This document shows positions 24,617 through 33,443 of a DNA stretch of 37,516 bases, one piece after another. Source of the stretch: Ruoffia tabacinasalis (GTDB lineage Bacteria; Bacillota; Bacilli; Lactobacillales; Aerococcaceae); contig NZ_JBHSHQ010000062.1 in the NCBI RefSeq assembly GCF_042652985.1, positions 1-37,516 of the forward strand, read 5' to 3'. The notes under the pieces are model-generated. The model was not told the DNA's origin, ran no database searches, and saw nothing but the letters and a program-made list of their open reading frames with translations. Positions within the stretch are counted from its first letter, which is position 1. Each line of letters begins with the position of its first letter. A program made the translations under genes and the position numbers.

Positions 24617-25435
24617 TTATTTTACTGAGCCTAACATACCTGCTACAAAATATTTTTGCAGAACAAAGAATATGATTACTGTTGGTATCATCGAAACTAA
24701 AATCGCCAACATCATCACACCATAGTCTGGTGAATAACTAGATCCTAAATTCGATAATAGTAAAGGAACAGTTTGTTTATCTGGCGTTTGCAATGTAATC
24801 AGTGGCCAAATGTAATTGTTCCAACTATTCATAAATGTAATAATCGCAGCAGCAGCAAAAGTATTCTTCATTGTTGGCATATAAACTCGGAAGAATAAGC
24901 CAAATTCAGATAACCCATCAATTCGTCCTGCTTCAAGCAATTCTCTAGAGAACATTTTTGTATTTTGTCTAAAGAAAAAGATTAGAAAAGCAGTAGATAT
25001 ATATGGTAAGTATACGGAAGCATATGAATTTATTCCGATTAGTGGACTTACATTTGATAATAAACCGAATAATTGGAATAATGGAATAATTAAAGCAGCG
25101 AATGGAATCATCATTGAAGCTAATAAAATATTAAATACAAAATCTGAAACCTTACTTCTATAAATCTCAAAACCATACCCGGCCATTGATCCTAATAGTA
25201 AAGATAATACAGTTTGAAAAAATGCGATAATACTTGAATTTTTAAATGCGGTTAATAAGTCTGTTTGTGCAATTAATTTTTGCCAATTCTCAACTAACGC
25301 AGCTCCCGGTAATAATCTACCGCTTGTTACATCCATACTTACATTCGTTGCACTTACAATTAAGAAGTAGAATGGGAAAGCAAATATAACTGACATAACT
25401 ATTAGGAAAATATATGTTAGTACTCTTTTAGTCAT
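24617..25435 (-). CDS. sugar ABC transporter permease (MalG type)
   Basis: This 272-residue membrane protein has six predicted helices and the EAA loop LEAGRIDGLSEFGLFFRVYMP (about 185-204 in register). It overlaps the preceding permease gene by 8 bp (ATGACTAA), so the pair is translationally coupled. The C-terminus KYFVAGMLGSVK is typical of the family. With the adjacent MalF-type permease, SBP and ATPase it forms a complete CUT1 importer. Alpha-galactosides or lactose are the likely substrates from context. Confidence 0.9.
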   Translation of the reverse strand: MTKRVLTYIFLIVMSVIFAFPFYFLIVSATNVSMDVTSGRLLPGAALVENWQKLIAQTDLLTAFKNSSIIAFFQTVLSLLLGSMAGYGFEIYRSKVSDFVFNILLASMMIPFAALIIPLFQLFGLLSNVSPLIGINSYASVYLPYISTAFLIFFFRQNTKMFSRELLEAGRIDGLSEFGLFFRVYMPTMKNTFAAAAIITFMNSWNNYIWPLITLQTPDKQTVPLLLSNLGSSYSPDYGVMMLAILVSMIPTVIIFFVLQKYFVAGMLGSVK

Positions 25436-26300
25436 CTCTATTACCTACTTTCAATTGAATTAATGACAATACTATGATTACTACAGCGATTACAAATGAA
25501 ACTGCTGATGCATAACCAAAGTCTGGAGTATACTTGAAACTTAAATTATAGATGTATTGGGATACAGTTAAAGTTGCATCACCTGGTCCACCTTGGGTAA
25601 TATTCATTGTTTCATCGAACAGTTGAAGTGTACCAATTGTAGATGTAATTGATGTAAATAGAATCACTGGTTTTAATAATGGTACCGTTATTTTAAAGAA
25701 TTTTTGAATTGGGTTTGCTCCATCAATATCTGCAGCCTCATATACTTGAGGATCTATATTTTGTAAAGCTGATAGGAAAAATATCATATTATAACCGGTC
25801 CAACGCCATGTAATGGCGATAATAATAACTACCTTTGCCCATACTGGATGTGATAACCAAAGAATTGGATTGTCTACTAAATTCAGAGACATCAGTAATT
25901 GATTAATCACTCCATTATTTGAGAATAAATATTTAAACACTAATGAGTATGCTACCAATGAAGTAACAGAAGGTAGGAAAACTAGAGTTCTAAAGAACCC
26001 TCGCATTTTTAATCTCTTCTGATTTAGTAATACAGAAAAGAACATTGCTAGAACAATCATTATTGGAACTTGAAAAATTAGAAATATAATTGTATTGAAA
26101 AATGCCTTTTTAAATACTGGGTCATTCATTAATCGTTTATAGTTATCTAAACCTACAAATTCTAAGTTCACCCCTGCTCCACTATTCAACGAAAGTATAA
26201 ACGATCGAAACATTGGATAAAAATAAAATAAAGTTATTAATAATGTGGGTATAATAATAAATGCCCAACCCATAATTTTATTTCTTTTGCTATTACTCAT
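25428..26300 (-). CDS. sugar ABC transporter permease (MalF type)
   Basis: This 290-residue membrane protein begins MSNSKRNKIMGWAFIIIPT with the first helix, and has the EAA loop YEAADIDGANPIQKFFKITV. I chose the ATG at 26300 because TTAGGAG lies 7-8 nt upstream; a longer in-frame start at 26366 would begin inside the intercistronic hairpin. LacF/MsmF-like. It is preceded by the SBP gene with a stem-loop between them and overlaps the next permease by 8 bp. Confidence 0.9.
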   Translation of the reverse strand: MSNSKRNKIMGWAFIIIPTLLITLFYFYPMFRSFILSLNSGAGVNLEFVGLDNYKRLMNDPVFKKAFFNTIIFLIFQVPIMIVLAMFFSVLLNQKRLKMRGFFRTLVFLPSVTSLVAYSLVFKYLFSNNGVINQLLMSLNLVDNPILWLSHPVWAKVVIIIAITWRWTGYNMIFFLSALQNIDPQVYEAADIDGANPIQKFFKITVPLLKPVILFTSITSTIGTLQLFDETMNITQGGPGDATLTVSQYIYNLSFKYTPDFGYASAVSFVIAVVIIVLSLIQLKVGNRDD

Positions 26301-26327
26301 GTAATTACTCCTAACTTTTAGATAAAG

Positions 26328-26365
26328 TGAAGCGATACTGTGTATTAATTCACAGCATCGCTTCA
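26328..26365 (-). promoter_or_regulatory. intercistronic stem-loop after the second SBP gene
   Basis: TGAAGCGATACTGTG pairs with CACAGCATCGCTTCA with one mismatch. On the minus strand it is not followed by a U-run, so read-through into the permeases is expected; it may protect the upstream SBP mRNA. On the plus strand it is followed by TTTTTTATA, so it would terminate antisense transcription. Confidence 0.7.
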
Positions 26366-26391
26366 TTTTTTATATATTTAGAATACTGAGT

Positions 26392-27672
26392 CTATTGTAG
26401 TTGATTTTCGGCTTGTTGCTGTGCGTTTTCAAAGACTTGGTCAATGTCTCCACCAGAGATAAACTCTTGCAATGCAGAAACCATAATATCTTCAATTGCA
26501 TAAGTGTTCTCACCGTAATTTACTGCTGGAATTTCTTCAGACCATTCCGCAAAATTCTTGTAAATTTGTTGACCACCAAAGTACTCTACTTCAACATCAT
26601 AAGTGTCAGTTTCAAGTACTGGTAAGTACGTTCCTACAGCACCGATTTCATTCATTACTTGTTCGTAAAATTCTTCACTAGACCCTACTGTTGCTGCTAA
26701 AAATTTAGCTGCCTCTTCAGCACCTTCAGTATTTAACACATAGAAAGATGATCCACCTAAGTTAGAAGCATTAACTGCACCTTCAAGTTCTTGTCTAGGC
26801 CATGGTACTACTGCCCAATTTCCTGCTTGATCTTCCTGTGCAGTAATAGATGGAGTAATCCAGTTTCCTTGAGGGACACTAGCGACTAAACCACCATTAA
26901 ATGCTTGAAGCATTTGGGCCCAGTCATTATGTACATTAATTAAACCATCGTCATACATAGCTTTAAAAGTTTCAAAAGCTTCTTTTAATGCTTCATTACC
27001 ACTAATATTTGGTGTCGTTCCGTCTTCTGTTGTATACCATGACCCACTTCCGTTAATCATTGCTCTGATCAGACCTAAGTCATTTAAATCCATAGAAAGT
27101 AACTTAACATCCGTTGCTTCTTGAATTCCTTTTCCTACTTCATGTAACTCTGCCCAAGTAATATCTGTCACATCTTCTAATGTATAACCTGCTTCTTCCA
27201 ATAAATCAGTTCTAATGTACAACCCAGTTACACCAGTATCAAAAGGTATACCATATAATTGATCACCACTTGAAGTCGCCTCTGTTTTGTAAGAAGCAAA
27301 ATCGTCTGTATTGATATAATCAGTTAATGGGAAAAATGCATCTGGATATGCTTTTAAGAAACTTTGTGCGCGGTAATCTTCAATTAGAACAATGTTAGGT
27401 AAACCATCAGTTACTCCTGAACTAAGCGAAGTGTTTAGTCTTTGAACAATATCATCTTGTGCACTCTCTACGATATTAATTGATACATCTGGATTCTCAT
27501 CTGCATAAATGTCTTGTGCAATTTCTAAAGCACGAATATTAAATTGAGGATCCCAAGCCCAAGCTGTTAATTCCGTTTGTGCTTTTACCGTCGGATTACC
27601 GATACCTACGAAAAGACTTAGTAACATTGTGAAAACCATTAGTACTTTTGAAATAAACCATTTTTTCTTCAT
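26392..27672 (-). CDS. sugar-binding protein of second ABC transporter, without lipobox
   Basis: This 426-residue extracellular solute-binding protein has a classical signal peptide (MKKKW, a hydrophobic core, then NPTVKAQ with probable cleavage after VKA) and no cysteine anywhere in the protein, so it cannot be a lipoprotein. The mature part (ELTAWAWDPQFNIRALEIAQ; YGIPFDTGVTGLYIRTDLLE; QGNWITPS) resembles LacE-type lactose/sugar-binding proteins. The ATG at 27672 is chosen because AAAGGAG lies 6-7 nt upstream. It is the first gene of the operon and diverges from the AraC-family regulator. How it stays near the membrane in a Gram-positive is not evident. Confidence 0.88.
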   Translation of the reverse strand: MKKKWFISKVLMVFTMLLSLFVGIGNPTVKAQTELTAWAWDPQFNIRALEIAQDIYADENPDVSINIVESAQDDIVQRLNTSLSSGVTDGLPNIVLIEDYRAQSFLKAYPDAFFPLTDYINTDDFASYKTEATSSGDQLYGIPFDTGVTGLYIRTDLLEEAGYTLEDVTDITWAELHEVGKGIQEATDVKLLSMDLNDLGLIRAMINGSGSWYTTEDGTTPNISGNEALKEAFETFKAMYDDGLINVHNDWAQMLQAFNGGLVASVPQGNWITPSITAQEDQAGNWAVVPWPRQELEGAVNASNLGGSSFYVLNTEGAEEAAKFLAATVGSSEEFYEQVMNEIGAVGTYLPVLETDTYDVEVEYFGGQQIYKNFAEWSEEIPAVNYGENTYAIEDIMVSALQEFISGGDIDQVFENAQQQAENQLQ

Positions 27673-27697
27673 GTTTTTCTCCTTTTCTAACCTTTTA

Positions 27698-27726
27698 ATG
27701 AAAACGCTTAACATGATTTAATTATA
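27698..27726 (-). promoter_or_regulatory. promoter -10 and cre site of second ABC operon
   Basis: On the minus strand TATAAT (27721-27726) is followed 7 bp later by TGTTAAGCGTTTTCAT (27698-27713), whose complement ATGAAAACGCTTAACA is an excellent cre. The site would cover the transcription start and cause CcpA-dependent repression. Confidence 0.75.
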
Positions 27727-27798
27727 ACCTATTTAAAGATGTTTTATATGATATAATGTTTATAAAGTATGGAAATATGTTAACTAGGGGGTACCTTT

Positions 27799-28635
27799 TT
27801 GCGAGAACTATGGAAACATTTTAAAATAGATGACTATGACATAAGAATAGACGAATGTGGCATTCAACAATTTAAATCTGATCAATTTTATTCATACAAA
27901 GTGTATCAAAATTTTGTAATACACTTCATTGAAGAAGGTAAGGGCGTTTTTATAGTTGATGATAAAACTTATAATTTATCTGCTAATGAAGGATTTATTA
28001 TAAGACAAGGACAACATGTTACTTATTATGCAGATAAAGATAATCCATGGAAGACTTATTGGGTTGGCTTTGGTGGTAATGAGTTTTATAAATTTATCAA
28101 ATATACATCAATTGAAAAGCAGCCTATTATAGAATATCCAAATGATAGCATGATTCCTGAAATCATAAAAAACATTTGTCTATATACTTTGAATACTGAT
28201 GAGAATGACATAAATTTATTTTGGTATCATTCACATATATATCAACTTCTATATGCATTAAGTACTGAATTCCCTTCAAATAAACAAACAATTTTAACAG
28301 AGCAAGGTTACGATGAAATCGCATATGAATATATTAGCATTAATTATCATAAGCAAATTACAATTAATGAAATTGCTTCTTATATTGGGATTAGCAGAAG
28401 TTACTTATATAAATTATTTAAAGATACTTATAATATTTCACCTCAAGAATTTCTAATACAAAAACGGATGAATAAGGCGATAGATTTACTTCTTCATACA
28501 CCTAAACCTATTAATATTATTGCAAAAGAGACCGGCTACGATGATCAACTTCATTTTTCAAAAGCTTTTAAATCAACTTATGGAGTTAGTCCTACTGAAT
28601 TCAAACGCATTAATAACGTAGAGAAAATAATTTAA
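27799..28635 (+). CDS. AraC-family transcriptional regulator (MsmR/RafR-like)
   Basis: This 278-residue regulator has an N-terminal cupin sensor (FIEEGKGVFIVDDKTYNL, about 43-60; IRQGQHVTYYADKDNPWKTY, about 68-87) and a C-terminal pair of helix-turn-helix motifs (INEIASYIGISRSYLYKLF and INIIAKETGYDDQLHFSKAF). The start is a TTG because AGGGGG lies 7 nt upstream and no ATG/GTG is better placed. It diverges from the second ABC operon and converges with the GH36 operon. MsmR-type relatives activate alpha-galactoside genes, which fits the neighbours. Confidence 0.88.
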   Translation: MRELWKHFKIDDYDIRIDECGIQQFKSDQFYSYKVYQNFVIHFIEEGKGVFIVDDKTYNLSANEGFIIRQGQHVTYYADKDNPWKTYWVGFGGNEFYKFIKYTSIEKQPIIEYPNDSMIPEIIKNICLYTLNTDENDINLFWYHSHIYQLLYALSTEFPSNKQTILTEQGYDEIAYEYISINYHKQITINEIASYIGISRSYLYKLFKDTYNISPQEFLIQKRMNKAIDLLLHTPKPINIIAKETGYDDQLHFSKAFKSTYGVSPTEFKRINNVEKII

Positions 28636-28642
28636 TTATAAT

Positions 28643-28690
28643 AGACAATCACCGAAGTTTGATGGGCTTCGGCTATTGTCTGTTTTCATT
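28643..28690 (+). terminator. terminator of the AraC-type gene
   Basis: AGACAAT..CCGAAG pairs with CTTCGG..ATTGTCT around a short loop, followed by GTTTTCATTTTT. It lies 8 bp after the stop codon and also separates the convergent GH36 gene. Confidence 0.85.
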
Positions 28691-28691
28691 T

Positions 28692-30863
28692 TTAATTTTT
28701 TATTTTATTAAAAATTAATTGCTTACTTAAAAAATCACCCGCAGGTAAATCTATTGTCAATCCGCCGTACATTAACTCTGCTCCAGAATAAATAGTTTGG
28801 TTATCATTTAATTGATAAAATCCATCTGGTTCTAATCCTTTTAGTTTAATAGTAGTCTCCATTTGTTCAATCATAGAAAGTATTCGAACATAAGTTACAA
28901 CAACTTGTCCATCTTTCACAAATTGAACAGCGGTTTCATTTGAGCTTAATCCTGGGTTAATTAAACGATATTGTTTACCTAATTGTACTGTATGACGTAT
29001 AGTTTTATATCGTGCAATTTGTTCTTTAACACTATCAATTTCTTTGCTCGAAAGGCTTGTCAAGTCCAATTCATATCCTAGGTTCCCCATCATTGCAACA
29101 TCTCCGCGTGTTTCTAAAGGTGTGCTTCTATTTACTTGATGGTTTGGTGCTACTGATACATGCGCACCCATGGATATGGTAGGGTATAAGTAACTTGATC
29201 CGTATTGAATCGCTAATCGATCAATCGCATCAGTATTATCACTTGCCCATACTTGTGGGAAGTATCTCATCATTCCTAAATCATTTCTCCCACCACCACC
29301 TGCACAACTTTCAAATAGAACCGTTGGGTATTTATTCGTGATATATTCCGTTATTTCATAAAGATTCAACATATACTTATGTGATTGTTGCATTGTTTCG
29401 ATGAAGCTACTTCCATTACCAATATTTGTTATATTTCGATTCATATCCCACTTAATATAATCAATATCATGATTCGCTAGAATATAATCAAGTGTTTCTT
29501 TAATATACTTCACCACTTCTTTATTAGATAAATCCAATACAAGTTGGCTTCTAGAATACGTATGTTTTCGTCCTGGAGCTTGAATGACCCATTCAGGATG
29601 TTCTCGATATAAATTACTTTCTTCAGATATCATTTCTGGCTCTACCCAAAGTCCGAACTGTAATCCTAAATCTTTTACTTCGGTAATTAATTCTTTAAGT
29701 GATCCATTTAACTTCTCTTCATTCACGTTCCAGTCTCCCAACGCTCTAAAATCATCACGTCGATCTCCAAACCAACCATCATCTAGAACAAATAATTCGA
29801 TTCCTGTTTCTTTTGCTGTTTTGGCTAATTCAAGTAACTTTGATTTAGTAAAATCAAAATAAGTCGCCTCCCAGTTATTTATCAATATAGGTCTAATTTT
29901 ATTTGAAAACCGCCCGGGAATAATATGGTTTTGAACAAAGAATTGACTCTCTTGAGTTAGACCCGTAAAGCCTTTATCCGAAAAATTCATTACTGCTACG
30001 GGTGTGTTAAATGATTCTTGCGATTCAAGACCCCATACAAATTTTTCAGAATTTATTCCTGCTAATACTCTTACCTCTCCTAATTGACTTTGTTGTACTT
30101 TAATTTTAAAATTTCCACTATACATTAATTGAACTGATAGTGCATTACCATAATCTTCGCTCGTTTCTAAATCGCTCAGAATAATTGATGGTGTATGACT
30201 ATGTCCAGAGGCTCCGCGATTCGAACTCACTTGAAAAATTCCTTGTTCAAGTTTTATTTCCTTCACTGTTTTTTCTCGGGCATATGCTCCTTGAAAGCTT
30301 TTAACCTTGTATTCTTGTTTCGGTAAATCCAACATCACGCTCATTGCCTCATGAAGCTTTATATTTTCATCACCAAGATTAATTACCTCAGAAAATGTTG
30401 TGATTGTGTTACTGTCTGAATAAACAGTATAAAACAATTTCAATCCAACCTTAGCAATCTCGTCTTCTAAATAGATAATAAGTGTTTCTGCTTCTTCATC
30501 GCTTGTATATGGATTTGGTAACTTTTTAGATTCTTCGATTCCACTAATTATTTCATAATCCTTATATTTAAACTGTAATAATTCATTGTTACTGTGTTCA
30601 ATTTGAATAGAAGGTTGTCTCGTATCGCCTAAACCAGTAACACCAACGACTTGACGTAATGTGTCCAACGAAAATGTTCGATCGTTTTGCGTTGGATTCG
30701 CAGAGAAAGAGTGATCTTTTTCAATTACAGCATTTGAATGATTATATTGATTAATTCTCTTACCTACATGCTTTAAGAATAAATAGCCTTCTCTTTCTTC
30801 TAATATAATGGACATATCTTTAGAGTGAATATAAAATAATTGGTCTTTTTTATAAATCGGCAT
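28692..30863 (-). CDS. rafA: GH36 alpha-galactosidase
   Basis: This 723-residue cytoplasmic enzyme releases galactose from melibiose, raffinose and related alpha-galactosides. It has an N-terminal beta-supersandwich (about 1-320) and a TIM barrel with VLDDGWFGDRRDDF, FGLWVEPEMIS, nucleophile D473 in YIKWDMNR, and the acid/base motif SDNTD (541-545) preceded by ESCAGGGGRNDLG. Length fits AgaR/RafA-type enzymes of lactobacilli. The ATG follows AGGAG by 8 nt. It lies 53 bp behind galE without an obvious terminator between, so it is probably transcribed with galK-galT-galE. The symbol is by family and could equally be aga or melA. Confidence 0.93.
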   Translation of the reverse strand: MPIYKKDQLFYIHSKDMSIILEEREGYLFLKHVGKRINQYNHSNAVIEKDHSFSANPTQNDRTFSLDTLRQVVGVTGLGDTRQPSIQIEHSNNELLQFKYKDYEIISGIEESKKLPNPYTSDEEAETLIIYLEDEIAKVGLKLFYTVYSDSNTITTFSEVINLGDENIKLHEAMSVMLDLPKQEYKVKSFQGAYAREKTVKEIKLEQGIFQVSSNRGASGHSHTPSIILSDLETSEDYGNALSVQLMYSGNFKIKVQQSQLGEVRVLAGINSEKFVWGLESQESFNTPVAVMNFSDKGFTGLTQESQFFVQNHIIPGRFSNKIRPILINNWEATYFDFTKSKLLELAKTAKETGIELFVLDDGWFGDRRDDFRALGDWNVNEEKLNGSLKELITEVKDLGLQFGLWVEPEMISEESNLYREHPEWVIQAPGRKHTYSRSQLVLDLSNKEVVKYIKETLDYILANHDIDYIKWDMNRNITNIGNGSSFIETMQQSHKYMLNLYEITEYITNKYPTVLFESCAGGGGRNDLGMMRYFPQVWASDNTDAIDRLAIQYGSSYLYPTISMGAHVSVAPNHQVNRSTPLETRGDVAMMGNLGYELDLTSLSSKEIDSVKEQIARYKTIRHTVQLGKQYRLINPGLSSNETAVQFVKDGQVVVTYVRILSMIEQMETTIKLKGLEPDGFYQLNDNQTIYSGAELMYGGLTIDLPAGDFLSKQLIFNKIKN

Positions 30864-30916
30864 TCATACATCTCCTAATCTTTCTGCTAATATTTATAGT
30901 CATGAGAATAATGTAG

Positions 30917-31906
30917 CTATTCAACATACCCTGCTGGATTTGCTTTATGCCAATTCCAAGCTGTTTGAATAATATCTTCAATTGTTTCATAAGCAGGTTG
31001 CCAGCCTAATATCTCTCGGGCTTTCTCACTCGCTGCGACTAACTTCGCTGGGTCTCCTGCGCGTCGTTCTCCCATAATAGCTGGAATATCTTTACCGGTC
31101 ACCTTACGGGAAGCATCAACGATTTCTTTCACCGAATACCCCGTACTGCTTCCTAAGTTAAAAATCTGACTGTCATTGTGTTGGTTTAAATATTCTAAAG
31201 AGAGAATATGTGCTTCAATCAAGTCCTCTACATGCACATAGTCTCGGATACACGTGCCATCTGGCGTGTTATAATCGTCACCGAAGATGGTGATTTCCTC
31301 ACGTTGTCCTAAAGCTGCTTGGAGTACAATGGGAATCAAATGAGTTTCTGGATCATGATCTTCGCCAATCTCACCGGTTCTTAGTGCGCCGGCAACATTA
31401 AAGTATCGTAAGGATACAAATTTAATACCATAGGCCAAATCACACCATTTAATCATGTTCTCCATCATTAACTTACTTTCCCCATAGGGACTCGTCGGTT
31501 GTTTAGGCTCGGCCTCGGTGATTAGCGATGCTTCTGCTTCGCCATACACGGCTGCAGTGGATGAAAAGATGATTTTCTTAACATCATTTTCTTGCATGGC
31601 TTCTAATAGCACTTCCATACCTACCACATTGTTATTAAAGTATTTTAATGGTTGCTCCACTGATTCACCCACTAATGAGCTCGCAGCGAAATGGAAAATC
31701 GCTTCAATCGAATCTTCTTGAATAATTTGATTTAATATTTTTTTATCTCGAATATCGCCCAAATAAAACTTAGCCGAAGCATCCACTGCCTCACGGTGTC
31801 CTGTGATTAAATTATCCAGAACGCTCACCGCGTAACCTTTTTTTACTAATTTATTAACGGCGTGGGAACCAATATAGCCCGCACCACCTATAACTAATAC
31901 ATTCAT
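30917..31906 (-). CDS. galE: UDP-glucose 4-epimerase
   Basis: This 329-residue NAD-dependent epimerase interconverts UDP-galactose and UDP-glucose in the Leloir pathway. Motifs: VLVIGGAGYIGSH (3-15), the catalytic serine in SSTAAVYG and YxxxK in SPYGESKLMME, and LRYFNVAGA. The ATG at 31906 is chosen because AAAGGG is 7 nt upstream; the in-frame GTG at 31915 touches that site. It follows galT by 12 bp and precedes the GH36 gene. Confidence 0.95.
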   Translation of the reverse strand: MNVLVIGGAGYIGSHAVNKLVKKGYAVSVLDNLITGHREAVDASAKFYLGDIRDKKILNQIIQEDSIEAIFHFAASSLVGESVEQPLKYFNNNVVGMEVLLEAMQENDVKKIIFSSTAAVYGEAEASLITEAEPKQPTSPYGESKLMMENMIKWCDLAYGIKFVSLRYFNVAGALRTGEIGEDHDPETHLIPIVLQAALGQREEITIFGDDYNTPDGTCIRDYVHVEDLIEAHILSLEYLNQHNDSQIFNLGSSTGYSVKEIVDASRKVTGKDIPAIMGERRAGDPAKLVAASEKAREILGWQPAYETIEDIIQTAWNWHKANPAGYVE

Positions 31907-31918
31907 CTCTTTCACCCT

Positions 31919-33421
31919 TTACACTTGGTTCAATGCGTCGATAAAGCGGATAAAACCTGCTCGACCTTCATCTGTCTGTTTGAATACTCCTGCATCTTCT
32001 AAAACGCGTGCAAACTTTTCAGTTAAATTTTCCTCTAGCACTACTTGAACGTTTTCCTCAGTGATTGTCTCTGTTTTCTCTGACATTTCTTTTGCCCATG
32101 ATTGATGGATCGATGTCACTTCTTCAATGCTTGATTGATTTAAAAGGAAAGCTTTAACCGTTTCCAACTCTGTGACTAATCGTGGTGGTAATACAGCTAG
32201 GCCCATCACCTCTATTAGACCAATATTTTCTTTTTTAATATGTTGTACATCTTGATGTGGATGAAAGATTCCGTCAGGATGTTCTTCGCTGACACGATTA
32301 TTACGAAGAACTAAGTCCATCTCATATTTGCCATCTTTAAATCGGGCAATTGGTGTCACTGTATTATGTCTCACATCATCTGTAAAAGCGATAATATCCA
32401 ATCCTTCATCAGAATAATTAATCCACTGATCCAAAATAAAGGTAGAAGCATCAACTAAGGCTTTGTTATTCTCACTTCTTAAACGAATCACTGACATCGG
32501 CCAATGTACCAATTCCGCTTCAACATCACTAAATCGTTTGATATTAATGTTTTTAAAGCTTTTCGCTTTCTCCATCGGGAAGGTGTGATGCCCACCTTGG
32601 TAATGATCATGCGCTAAGATAGAACCTCCCACACGTGGTAAATCTGCATTTGATCCTACAAAATAGTGCGGTAATATTTTAACTATTTCAAGGATATTAT
32701 TAAAACACTTTCGGTCCACTGCCATCGGCATGTGTGTTTCATTTAAGAAAATAGAATGCTCATTGTAGTAAACATAAGGTGAGTACTGAAAACCATATGT
32801 TTCTTTCGGTAAATCCAATCGAATGATGCGATGATTTTGTCGCGCGGCATGATTGGCGTGCCCTTCATAGCCTTCGTTTTCCATACAAAGTGCACATTTA
32901 GGATAATGAACACTTGCTTGTTTCGATGCTTTAGCAATTTCTTTTGGATCTTTTTCCGGTTTAGATAAATTTATTGTGACTTCTAAATCCCCATATTCAC
33001 TTTCACCAGAAAAGATAATATTTTTGGCGATATTTCGTGTTTTAATGTAGTCATTTTGTTGTGATAAGTTATAAAAATAATCTGTAGCATCCTCTGGACT
33101 TTCATTATATTTGTCCCAGAAAACATGATTCACTTCAGATGGTAGCGGAGTGATTAAGTCCATAATTCTTGCTTCCATTATCTCAGTGTCGGATTGAGTT
33201 TCTTCAATAATGTCTTTCTCTTTTGCATATTGAACTAACTCATCCATATAGTCTAATAGGGTAGTCTCTGTCTGAGCTGACTCAGGCGCACCCGCTTCTT
33301 TTAAGTTTAATAAAGCTAATAAGCGATTGACCGAATAATTATAATCTAGTTCATCTAATAAGTTTAATTGAATCGCTTTATCAACAAACTGATGAATTGT
33401 TTTTTGAATTGTTAATCCCAC
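31919..33421 (-). CDS. galT: galactose-1-phosphate uridylyltransferase (type 2)
   Basis: This 500-residue protein is the long Firmicute GalT form, which swaps UMP between UDP-glucose and galactose 1-phosphate. Visible segments: CALCMENEGYEGHANHAARQNHR (given here only as the CxxC-containing stretch at about 207-229), GGSILAHDHYQGGHHTFPME near 276-295 with the histidine cluster, and IFHPHQDVQHIKKENIGLIE. The start is a GTG with AGGAGG 7 nt upstream. It lies between galK (22 bp upstream) and galE. Confidence 0.95.
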   Translation of the reverse strand: MGLTIQKTIHQFVDKAIQLNLLDELDYNYSVNRLLALLNLKEAGAPESAQTETTLLDYMDELVQYAKEKDIIEETQSDTEIMEARIMDLITPLPSEVNHVFWDKYNESPEDATDYFYNLSQQNDYIKTRNIAKNIIFSGESEYGDLEVTINLSKPEKDPKEIAKASKQASVHYPKCALCMENEGYEGHANHAARQNHRIIRLDLPKETYGFQYSPYVYYNEHSIFLNETHMPMAVDRKCFNNILEIVKILPHYFVGSNADLPRVGGSILAHDHYQGGHHTFPMEKAKSFKNINIKRFSDVEAELVHWPMSVIRLRSENNKALVDASTFILDQWINYSDEGLDIIAFTDDVRHNTVTPIARFKDGKYEMDLVLRNNRVSEEHPDGIFHPHQDVQHIKKENIGLIEVMGLAVLPPRLVTELETVKAFLLNQSSIEEVTSIHQSWAKEMSEKTETITEENVQVVLEENLTEKFARVLEDAGVFKQTDEGRAGFIRFIDALNQV

Positions 33422-33443
33422 AAAATTCCTCCTGTCTGATTAT

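Noticed and set aside
26401..26681. Plus-strand ORFs inside the second SBP gene
   Set aside because: They are shadows of a well-supported minus-strand gene with a signal peptide and family match.
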